Part shown: in pieces, positions 16,181 to 23,379 of the stretch
Layout of the letters: each line of letters opens with the position of its first letter
Numbering within the stretch: the first letter of the stretch is position 1
Origin: an uncultured Anaerolineaceae bacterium
Lineage (GTDB): Bacteria > Chloroflexota > Anaerolineae > Promineifilales > Promineifilaceae
Reading direction: 5' to 3'
Length of the DNA: 30,934 bases
NCBI GenBank assembly: GCA_937967805.1
Contig: CALBTC010000041.1
Location: 1 to 30,934 of the forward strand
Program-made: the position numbers and the translations under genes
Notes under the pieces: generated by a model
Seen by the model: only the letters and a program-made list of their open reading frames with translations
Told to the model about the DNA's origin: nothing
Database searches by the model: none

Positions 16181-17383
16181 ATGAACGATACCATTCAGCA
16201 CCTCAACCAGTGTGTCGCCGGCGCGGAAGAGGCTATTTTGCGCTTCTTCCGCGAAATTGTGGCCATCCCCAGCATGGACAGCGATATTGAAGAAGTCGGC
16301 AAACGAGTGGGCGAAGAAATGCGCAAGCTCAACTATGATGAGGTGTACGTCGATAAATACGGTTCCATCGTGGGTAAAATTGGCAGCGGTCCTAAAATCC
16401 TCCTTTACGACACTCACCTTGATACTGTCGGCATTGGCGATCCCTCCCAATGGGAATGGGACCCCTTCAAAGGCAAAGTAGAAAATGGCATGTTGTATGC
16501 GCGCGGTGCGCTGGACGAGAAAAACAGCACACCTGGCATGGTGTACGGTTTAGCTTTTGCCCGCGACTTGGGCCTGCTGGAAAATTTCACCTGCTACGTC
16601 TTGGGCAATATTGAAGAATGGTGCGACGGCATTGCCTGTGCCGCTTTCCACGATTGGGAGGGCGTTCACCCCGATTTTGTGGTCATTGGCGAGCCAACCA
16701 ACATGAAAGTGTATCACGGCCACAAAGGGCGCATCGAAATGGAGATTACCTGTAAAGGCAGAAGCGCCCACGCCGCCAGCAACTACATGGGCGACAATGC
16801 TATCTACAAAATGCTCCCCGTCATCCAGGCCATCTCAGAAATGGAGAAGGATTTTGAACCGCACGAATTCCTGGGCCAGGGCCGGGTGACGGTCACCCGC
16901 GTTTCCAGCGTTAGCCCCAGCACCAATGCCGTGCCCGACGAATGCACCATCTTCATCGACCGTCGCGTTACCTTTGGTGAAACCAAAGAGTATTGGCGCA
17001 ATGCCCTTGAAGCGATTATCCCCGAACAATACAAAGACGATTTTGAAATCCGCAAGCTCATTTACACTGAGCCCAGCCACACCGGGGCTGTTTACGAATA
17101 CGAGCAATATTTCCCCGCCTGGGCATTGGAAGAAAATCATCCTTTTGTGCAGGCAGGCGTCGCGACGTTGAACGCGCTATGGGAAACTGACGATCCTTAT
17201 GGCCAGGGCAAGTGGGATTTCTCCACAAACGGCAACTACTGGACCGGCAAGCTGGGAATCCCCAGCATTGGCTTTGGTCCCGGCAATGAAATTTACGCCC
17301 ACGCCGTGAATGAACACGTCCCACTTAAAGATGTCGTAGAAGCAACCAAATTTTACGCGCTGCTGCCAGCGATGATTAAGTAG
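16181..17383 (+). CDS. ygeY: YgeY-family M20 metallohydrolase (selenium-metabolism/purine-cluster type)
   Basis: This is a 400-residue cytosolic di-zinc amidohydrolase/peptidase of the M20 family. Metal ligands are visible: His79 and Asp81 in YDTHLDTVG, Asp112 in ARGALDEKN, the catalytic Glu pair 145-146 in GNIEEWCDG, Glu171 in VIGEPTN, and His374 in NEIYAHAVNEH. GHKGRIEMEITCKGRSAHAA opens the dimerisation domain. YgeY proteins sit in purine-degradation clusters and are thought to hydrolyse a ureido intermediate. The ATG at 16181 has GAGG 6 nt before it. The longer frame from 16046 has no support and covers the operator region. It is the first gene of the cluster, with YgeW next. Confidence 0.9.
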   Translation: MNDTIQHLNQCVAGAEEAILRFFREIVAIPSMDSDIEEVGKRVGEEMRKLNYDEVYVDKYGSIVGKIGSGPKILLYDTHLDTVGIGDPSQWEWDPFKGKVENGMLYARGALDEKNSTPGMVYGLAFARDLGLLENFTCYVLGNIEEWCDGIACAAFHDWEGVHPDFVVIGEPTNMKVYHGHKGRIEMEITCKGRSAHAASNYMGDNAIYKMLPVIQAISEMEKDFEPHEFLGQGRVTVTRVSSVSPSTNAVPDECTIFIDRRVTFGETKEYWRNALEAIIPEQYKDDFEIRKLIYTEPSHTGAVYEYEQYFPAWALEENHPFVQAGVATLNALWETDDPYGQGKWDFSTNGNYWTGKLGIPSIGFGPGNEIYAHAVNEHVPLKDVVEATKFYALLPAMIK

Positions 17384-17426
17384 GTCAAGTTTGTTTCTTT
17401 TTGAGAAAACAATCGGGTTATGTGTC

Positions 17427-17446
17427 ATTCCCGCGAAGGCGGGAAT
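17427..17446. repeat. REP-like hairpin, family D (ATTCCCGC / GCGGGAAT)
   Basis: This is a perfect 8-bp stem with a GAAG loop between ygeY and ygeW, flanked by GTGTC and CCATAAG. The same sequence type is widespread as an intergenic repeat in many bacteria. It may moderate expression between the two genes. Confidence 0.65.
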
Positions 17447-17488
17447 CCATAAGCCTAACAGACAGTAAACCATTCTGGAGGATATCAA

Positions 17489-18466
17489 ATGCAAACTCAC
17501 CTTCGCGGACGCGACATGATTACCACGCAGGAGTGGACAAAAAGTGAAATAGACACCATTATCGATGTGGCGCTGGATTTAAAACGCAAGCGGGCCATGG
17601 GCATGTCCCACGCCGTGCTGCGTGACAAAGTGCTCTCCATGCTCTTCTTCTTCACCAGCACGCGCACCCGCAACAGCTTTGAGGCCGGCATGGCCCAACT
17701 TGGCGGCCACGCCCAATTTATAGACAGCACCACCACCCAAATTAGCCACGGCGATACGGCCAAAGAAATTGGTGAGATTTTGGGCCGCTACAATGACGGT
17801 ATTGCTATCCGCCAATGTGATTGGGGCGTAGGCAACCAATACATTCGCGGCGTGGCCGAAGCCAGCCGCGTGCCCGTGCTCAACATGCAGTGCGACCATT
17901 TCCATCCGTTCCAAATCCTGGCCGATCTGCTCACCATCATCGAGCACAAAGGTGATCCGCGTGGCAAAACCATCAACGTCAGCTACGCCTACGCCAAAAG
18001 CTACCAAAAACCGATGAGCGTGCCCATCAGCCTCATCTTGCTCATGACCCGCTTTGGCATGAATGTCCGCCTCACCCATCCGCCGGAATTTAACCTCATT
18101 CCCGAATATGTGGAGCAGGCCAAAGAAAACGCCCGCAAATCACGCGGTTCCTTTGAAATCTTGGACGATTTTGATGCCGGCTTTAAAGATGCCGACATCG
18201 TCTACCCCAAAGCATGGGGCTGCATGTTAACGACAGAAGATTTGAATGAATCGGCCGAAATTAGCAAAAAATATACCGACTGGATCACTGACGAGCGGCG
18301 CATGGCAATGGCCAAAGATGACGCCATCTACATGCATTGTCTACCGGCTGACCGCAACATAGAAGTCACCGACGGCGTCATTGATGGTCCTAACAGCGTC
18401 GTTTACGACGAAGCTGAAAACCGCCTTCACGTGCAGAAAGCCGTCATGGCTCTGACGATGTCCTAA
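17489..18466 (+). CDS. ygeW: YgeW-family carbamoyltransferase-like protein
   Basis: This is a 325-residue member of the aspartate/ornithine carbamoyltransferase superfamily. The carbamoyl-phosphate motif STRTR is at 57-61, and HCLPADR at 283-289 supplies the second-substrate side. The stretch SYAYAKSYQKPMSVP followed by LMTRFGMNVRLTHP is diagnostic of the YgeW (knotted) branch. In purine clusters YgeW acts with YgeY on carbamoylated diaminopropionate-type intermediates, releasing carbamoyl phosphate. That role is transferred from the family. At 325 residues it is shorter than the E. coli protein (about 396). The ATG follows GGAGG by 7 nt. Confidence 0.88.
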   Translation: MQTHLRGRDMITTQEWTKSEIDTIIDVALDLKRKRAMGMSHAVLRDKVLSMLFFFTSTRTRNSFEAGMAQLGGHAQFIDSTTTQISHGDTAKEIGEILGRYNDGIAIRQCDWGVGNQYIRGVAEASRVPVLNMQCDHFHPFQILADLLTIIEHKGDPRGKTINVSYAYAKSYQKPMSVPISLILLMTRFGMNVRLTHPPEFNLIPEYVEQAKENARKSRGSFEILDDFDAGFKDADIVYPKAWGCMLTTEDLNESAEISKKYTDWITDERRMAMAKDDAIYMHCLPADRNIEVTDGVIDGPNSVVYDEAENRLHVQKAVMALTMS

Positions 18467-18486
18467 AAATACTAACAATACAGACT

Positions 18487-18537
18487 CGAAGGGTTTTGCC
18501 CCAAGTTAGATGGCTCTTGAGAACATCAAACCCTTCG
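18487..18537 (+). promoter_or_regulatory. Stem-loop enclosing the start codon of the PLP enzyme
   Basis: CGAAGGGTTT (18487-18496) is the perfect complement of AAACCCTTCG (18528-18537). The ATG at 18510 lies in the 31-nt loop. The gene lacks a Shine-Dalgarno sequence, so this structure could control its translation. Confidence 0.5.
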
Positions 18538-20027
18538 GGTTTCCGAGCAAACATATGATTGATTTACAAACCCACAACGAAGAAGCACTCGCCCGCACCA
18601 TTGAACGGGCCCGCGAGCGCAATATCATTATTCCCACTTTCCGCCAGATGCGGAATCCACAACTCATTCCTGAACCGATTCGTCATCGCTTGCACAATGT
18701 AGGGCTTTGGGACTTAAATCCCCTGAACCTGTTCCGCATTACCTGGCATAACGAGCCGCTGTCCCACGGCGGTGATTTTGCCGGAGTAAATTACCTGGAG
18801 CTGCCGTCTGAACTGACCGGTGTGCCAGCCCGCATTGTGTTGATAATTGGTAAATGGTTTCCGACTGGCGCACATAAAGTTGGCGCAGCATGTGGCTGCC
18901 TTGTGCCGATGCTGGTGACCGGTCAGTTTGATACGACCACGCAAAAAGCGGTCTGGCCCTCTACCGGCAACTACTGCCGGGGCGGGGCCTATGATTCCAA
19001 CCTGTTGGCTTGTGAATCCATTGCCATTTTGCCTGAAGGCATGAGCCGCGAGCGCTTTGAGTGGCTGGACAAGGTGGCTGGCGAAACAATCAAAACGCCC
19101 GGTTCCGAAAGCAACGTCAAAGAGATTTTTGATAAGTGTTGGGAGCTGCGTCGCTCCGGTGAGGATCTGGTGATTTTTAACCAGTTCGATCAGTTGGGCA
19201 ACTATTTGTGGCATCACGAGGTGACCGGCCCGGCGATGGAAGAGGTGCTTAAGCAACTGATGGGGCCAAAAGATCGCTATCGCGGCCTGACGGTGACCAC
19301 CGGCTCGGCCGGAACAATTGCCGCCGGCGATTATTTGAAAAAGCTGTACCCAGAGAGCAAGATTGCCGCCAGCGAAGCGTTGCAGTGTCCGACCTTGCTA
19401 AATAACGGCTTTGGCGCCCACCGCATTGAGGGCATTGGCGACAAGCATGTGCCGTGGATTCACAATACCAAAAACACCGACATGGTGATTGCCATCGACG
19501 ATGCAGCCAGCATGGCGCTGGCCCGGCTGTTTAATGAGCCATCTGGGCAGGAGTATTTAGTAGAGCAAGGTGTTTCTGCTGATTTGGTGGAAAAACTGCC
19601 GCTGTTGGGTATTTCCGGCATCGCCAACATGCTGTCGGCGATAAAGTTTGCCAAATATTATGAACTCACCGGGCAGGATGTGGTGATGACGGTCGCCACC
19701 GACTCGATGGAAATGTATCACAGCCGCCTGGACGAACTGCACGAAAGCGAAGGCTCGTTCACGGCATTAGAAGCGGCTGGGGCGTTCCAGCGGTATTTGC
19801 TGGGGCAGTCGATTGATTATATGGAGGAGTTGGGGTATTACGGCCGTAAACGCATCCACAACCTCAAATATTACACCTGGGTCGAACAGCAGGGCAAAAC
19901 CTATGAAGAAATCCAGGCCCAATGGTACGATGACGACTATTGGACCAGCATCCCCAGCAAGGCAGATGAGATCGATAAACTAATCGATGAATTTAACCAA
20001 AGGAGCGGCCTGCTGCACGAGATGTAA
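18510..20027 (+). CDS. Fold-type II PLP-dependent enzyme, probable lyase in the YgeX position
   Basis: The 505-residue protein belongs to the tryptophan-synthase-beta/cysteine-synthase PLP superfamily. The likely PLP lysine is Lys123 in WFPTGAHKVGAA. STGNYCRGGAYDSNLLA (151-167) corresponds to the substrate-binding S-x-G-N loop. TTGSAGTIAAGD (263-274) is the phosphate-binding glycine loop. It is about 100 residues longer than YgeX diaminopropionate ammonia-lyase and lacks its familiar motifs. The N-terminal 80 and C-terminal 90 residues match nothing I recognise. Placed after YgeY and YgeW, it is the best candidate for the terminal ammonia-lyase step, by context only. The start at 18510 is uncertain: an ATG at 18555 is also possible, and neither has a ribosome site. 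Confidence 0.78.
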   Translation: MALENIKPFGFPSKHMIDLQTHNEEALARTIERARERNIIIPTFRQMRNPQLIPEPIRHRLHNVGLWDLNPLNLFRITWHNEPLSHGGDFAGVNYLELPSELTGVPARIVLIIGKWFPTGAHKVGAACGCLVPMLVTGQFDTTTQKAVWPSTGNYCRGGAYDSNLLACESIAILPEGMSRERFEWLDKVAGETIKTPGSESNVKEIFDKCWELRRSGEDLVIFNQFDQLGNYLWHHEVTGPAMEEVLKQLMGPKDRYRGLTVTTGSAGTIAAGDYLKKLYPESKIAASEALQCPTLLNNGFGAHRIEGIGDKHVPWIHNTKNTDMVIAIDDAASMALARLFNEPSGQEYLVEQGVSADLVEKLPLLGISGIANMLSAIKFAKYYELTGQDVVMTVATDSMEMYHSRLDELHESEGSFTALEAAGAFQRYLLGQSIDYMEELGYYGRKRIHNLKYYTWVEQQGKTYEEIQAQWYDDDYWTSIPSKADEIDKLIDEFNQRSGLLHEM

Positions 20028-20090
20028 CACAGTCTGGCCGAAAACAATTTTGCCGTCAATATAGCCACCAATCATTTCCGCGAGTGTGCA

Positions 20091-21239
20091 ATGAGAGATT
20101 CCCTATCCAAACTATTTCTATCAAAGCGACTTGATGGTTTTCTGCCGATGTTTGCCGCACTGGCAGCCTTTATTTTTGGGGCAGTCATCCTGCTCATCAT
20201 GAGAATGAACCCCCTGGTAGCTTATGGGGCACTGCTAAATGGAGCCTTTGGCAATCAAAACGCCCTGGTTGAAACCATCGTTAAAGCCATACCTCTGCTG
20301 CTCATAGGCCTGGGAATATGCATTGCCTTCCGCGCAAAAGTGATCAACATCGGCGCTGAAGGGCAGATGATAATCGGCGCTTTAATGGCCACTGCCTTTG
20401 GCTTGGCAGTCGAATTGCCCGGCTGGTTAGTTATCCCCACAGCCATGCTCATTGGCCTATTCGGCGGCGCACTTTGGGGGGCAATCCCAGGCGCCTTAAA
20501 AGCGTATTTCAACGTCAATGAAATCCTCAGCACCGTCATGATGAACGCCATCGCCGTGCAGTTGATGAATTACTTGCTTGGCGGCCCCATGATGGACCCC
20601 CAGCAGGCCGCCGCTCTGGGAAAATTACCAGAAACAGCCCGCCTGGACAGCGCCTACCACCTAGGCCGACTGATGCCCCCCACCCGTCTGCATTCCGGGC
20701 TGATCATCGCTCTGGTGCTGGCCGTCCTCATTTACATCATGTTGTTCCACACAACATTAGGGTATCGTATTCGGGCTGTCGGTTTTAACCCAACTGCTTC
20801 CCGGTATGGCGGCATTCGGGTGCGACGCCAGATTGTCATGGCCTTGCTTTTAAGCGGCGCTTTGGCCGGGTTAGCCGGGGCAATTCAGGTATATGGCTTA
20901 AACTACCGCATGATCACCGATGGGTCACCTACAGGCTTTACCGCTTCGGCAGGCTACAACGGCATTGTTACAGCGTTGTTCGGCGGTCTGCATCCACTGG
21001 GTGTGATACCCGCTTCCTTTTTCTTTGGCGCGTTGCTTGTTGGTGCCAACTCCATGCAGCGCATGACCCAGGTTCCCTCGGCCTTCGTGAGTGCTCTAAA
21101 CGGCATGGTAGTTGTCTTTGTTGTTAGCGCCGCGATTTGGCGGGAACTGCGTGAACGGCGGCGCCGCCTGGCAAAGGTTAGCGACGCACCTGCGCCGCCA
21201 CCAATCCCCAAAACTGTACAAAAGGTGCAGGAGTCTTGA
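20091..21239 (+). CDS. ABC transporter permease, BMP/nucleoside type (subunit 1)
   Basis: This is a 382-residue inner-membrane permease with about nine or ten hydrophobic helices. The signature IAFRAKVINIGAEGQMIIGAL (101-121 region), PGALKAYFNVNEILSTVMMN and AVGFNPTASRYGGI identify the branched-chain-amino-acid-type permease family that includes the nucleoside importer subunit YufP/NupP. It ends in a charged proline-rich cytosolic tail. Its stop overlaps the region just before the second permease, whose ATG lies 3 bp after. Only a weak ribosome site precedes the ATG at 20091. It forms a complete importer with the next three genes, with nucleosides or purine-type compounds as the expected cargo. 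Confidence 0.9.
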   Translation: MRDSLSKLFLSKRLDGFLPMFAALAAFIFGAVILLIMRMNPLVAYGALLNGAFGNQNALVETIVKAIPLLLIGLGICIAFRAKVINIGAEGQMIIGALMATAFGLAVELPGWLVIPTAMLIGLFGGALWGAIPGALKAYFNVNEILSTVMMNAIAVQLMNYLLGGPMMDPQQAAALGKLPETARLDSAYHLGRLMPPTRLHSGLIIALVLAVLIYIMLFHTTLGYRIRAVGFNPTASRYGGIRVRRQIVMALLLSGALAGLAGAIQVYGLNYRMITDGSPTGFTASAGYNGIVTALFGGLHPLGVIPASFFFGALLVGANSMQRMTQVPSAFVSALNGMVVVFVVSAAIWRELRERRRRLAKVSDAPAPPPIPKTVQKVQES

Positions 21240-21241
21240 CG

Positions 21242-22177
21242 ATGGATAGTTCCCAATTTTTTTCGACAACAGTTGTCATCGGGATTTTAACGGCCGCTAT
21301 TCGCCTGTCTGCCCCCTATCTCTTTGCCGCCATCGGGGAGATGTTTGGTCAGCGCAGCGGGGTGTTAAATCTGGGCGTAGAGGGGCAAATGTTAATGGGT
21401 GCCTTTTTTGCCTTCTATTACACGGTGCAGACTGGAAGTCCATGGCTGGGGCTGTTAGCAGCAATTATCATCGGCGCCATCATGGGGTTTGCCATGGCTG
21501 TGGTGAGCGTCCGGTGGCGTGCCGTGCAAGGCATTAGCGGCATTGGGTTTTTCATTTTCGGCGTAGGGATGAGCGAGCTGCTCTTCAAAACATTGTTAGG
21601 TGAAGTAAAAATCATCAACACCGGCTTTAGCCCCATCCACATTCCCCTCCTGTCCGATATCCCTGTGCTGGGCACAATTTTTTTCCAGCACAATGCCATG
21701 ACCTACATGGCACTTTTGCTCGTTCCGGCTGCCTGGTTTATTCTGAACAAAACCACACTGGGATTAAAAATTCGCGCCGTCGGTGAAAACCCGCAAGCTG
21801 CTGATACGCTTGGCGTCAGCGTCGCCAAAATACGCTATCTCACCGTTACGATGGGGGGAGTGATGTCCGGTATTGCTGGGGCAGCGCTTTCCATTGCCAA
21901 CCTGAATGTCTTCCAGGAAAACATGACTGCGGGCATGGGCTTTATTGCTGTGGCCCTCGTCTATTTTGGTGGCTGGCGACCTTTTGGCGTCTTGTTCGGT
22001 GCACTGCTCTTTAGCACGGTAATGGCTTTACAGCTATTTATGCAAGTGTTTAATGTCGCCATTCCATCAGAGTTTGCCATCATGCTGCCATATATTCTCA
22101 CAATCGTCGTGTTAGTTTTAACTGTTGGGCGTGTAAGAAGCCCATCAGCGTTGACAGAGCCTTTTGTGCGTGAATAA
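21242..22177 (+). CDS. ABC transporter permease, BMP/nucleoside type (subunit 2)
   Basis: This is a 311-residue membrane protein with about eight helices, partner of the preceding permease. FGQRSGVLNLGVEGQMLMGAF is the family signature, and RAVGENPQAADTLGVSV matches the AxGxNPxAA cytosolic loop that contacts the ATPase. The ATG at 21242 with GGAG 8 nt upstream is preferred to an overlapping TTG at 21236. It belongs to the YufQ/NupQ-like branch. About 110 bp with an orphan ribosome site and no further gene separate it from the lipoprotein gene. Confidence 0.9.
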   Translation: MDSSQFFSTTVVIGILTAAIRLSAPYLFAAIGEMFGQRSGVLNLGVEGQMLMGAFFAFYYTVQTGSPWLGLLAAIIIGAIMGFAMAVVSVRWRAVQGISGIGFFIFGVGMSELLFKTLLGEVKIINTGFSPIHIPLLSDIPVLGTIFFQHNAMTYMALLLVPAAWFILNKTTLGLKIRAVGENPQAADTLGVSVAKIRYLTVTMGGVMSGIAGAALSIANLNVFQENMTAGMGFIAVALVYFGGWRPFGVLFGALLFSTVMALQLFMQVFNVAIPSEFAIMLPYILTIVVLVLTVGRVRSPSALTEPFVRE

Positions 22178-22291
22178 AAGGCGTCAACCGTTCAACATAA
22201 GGAGGCACTATCTGTATAAATTATCCAACTTCTGTCTGTGGAAACCCAGATTTAACTTATAAATCAGTTTTGTCAGTTTTGGAGGAAAGAA

Positions 22292-23311
22292 ATGTCTAAA
22301 AACATCAAACTTTTTACCCTTACCCTTTTGCTAGCGCTGGCGCTGGCCCTGGCCCTGGTTGCCTGTTCATCTGGATCGGACGAAGCAGAAGGCGAAAAGC
22401 TACGGGTGGCCGTGATCATGCCCAGCTCCATCACCGATCTGGCCTTTAGCCAATCGATCTACGATGCGCTGGTTAAAATTCAGGAAGAGCGAGGCGGTGA
22501 GGAAAATTTCGAGTTCGTTTATTCAGAAAACATGTTCCAGGTAGATGACGCCGCAGCAGCAATTCGGGATTTTGCTTCCCAGGGTTATGATATTGTCATT
22601 GCCCATGGTTCTCAGTATGGCACTTCTGTGCAAGAAATTGCGCCCGATTTCCCCGAAACCGTCTTTGCGCACGGCACAACCAACAGGACCTTTGTTGATG
22701 AGGGAATCACCAATGTCTACGCCTATGAAGCAGCCTCGAATGAAGGGGGCTATGTCAATGGCGTCATGGCTGCCAAACTGACCCAGAGCAATATTGTGGG
22801 TATTGTTGGTCCAATTGATGTTGGCGATGCCAAACTTTACATTGAAGGGTTTGAAAAAGGGGTTCGGGACACGGATCCCAACGTCCAGATATTGAAGGTC
22901 TTCACCGGTTCATTTGGGGATGTTGCCCTGGCTCGTGAAGCGGCCGATGCCCACATCTCTGCTGGTGCCGATGTGCTGATTGGTACAGGCCAGATGGTGG
23001 TTGGGGCAATTGCGGCCGTAGAAGAAGAGGAAGGTCGGGTTTTATGGCTTGGTACCCAATCTAGCCAGACCAATCTGGCCCCCGATATTATTGTGGCCAA
23101 CCAGATTTACGACTGGTCTGTTACCCTGCGTGAAATCCTGGACAAGGTTGAAAATGGCCAACTTGGCGGTGAGGCACTGTTGATTACGCTGGCGAATGAA
23201 GGGCTTTACATGGAGTATAATGAAGATTTTGCCCGGCTGGATGAAGTAAGAGCGGACGCTGAGGCTGCGGTTCAGGGAATCATTGATGGTTCCATTGATG
23301 CACTTCCCTAA
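22292..23311 (+). CDS. BMP-family substrate-binding lipoprotein of the ABC importer
   Basis: This is a 339-residue extracytoplasmic receptor. A Leu/Ala-rich signal peptide ends in the lipobox LVAC with lipidated Cys25. The mature domain starts LRVAVIMPSSITDLAFSQS, typical of the BMP/Med family that binds purine nucleosides, and continues with DIVIAHGSQYG and EAASNEGGYVNGVMA. GGAGGAAAG directly before the ATG is a strong ribosome site. An 11-bp hairpin follows the stop codon and could give this gene higher mRNA stability than the ATPase gene downstream, as is common for receptors. The ligand in this cluster may be a purine base, nucleoside or ureide. Confidence 0.92.
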   Translation: MSKNIKLFTLTLLLALALALALVACSSGSDEAEGEKLRVAVIMPSSITDLAFSQSIYDALVKIQEERGGEENFEFVYSENMFQVDDAAAAIRDFASQGYDIVIAHGSQYGTSVQEIAPDFPETVFAHGTTNRTFVDEGITNVYAYEAASNEGGYVNGVMAAKLTQSNIVGIVGPIDVGDAKLYIEGFEKGVRDTDPNVQILKVFTGSFGDVALAREAADAHISAGADVLIGTGQMVVGAIAAVEEEEGRVLWLGTQSSQTNLAPDIIVANQIYDWSVTLREILDKVENGQLGGEALLITLANEGLYMEYNEDFARLDEVRADAEAAVQGIIDGSIDALP

Positions 23312-23327
23312 GTTTTAACGGTTTGTC

Positions 23328-23363
23328 AGTTGCAGGGCTAGAGGATATGTTGGCCCTGCAACT
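23328..23363 (+). terminator. Strong intercistronic hairpin after the BMP lipoprotein gene
   Basis: AGTTGCAGGGC (23328-23338) is the perfect complement of GCCCTGCAACT (23353-23363), with a 14-nt loop. It starts 16 nt after the stop. No long U-run follows, so partial termination or mRNA protection is more likely than complete termination. Confidence 0.5.
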
Positions 23364-23379
23364 TCTTCCAGGAGTTGGC

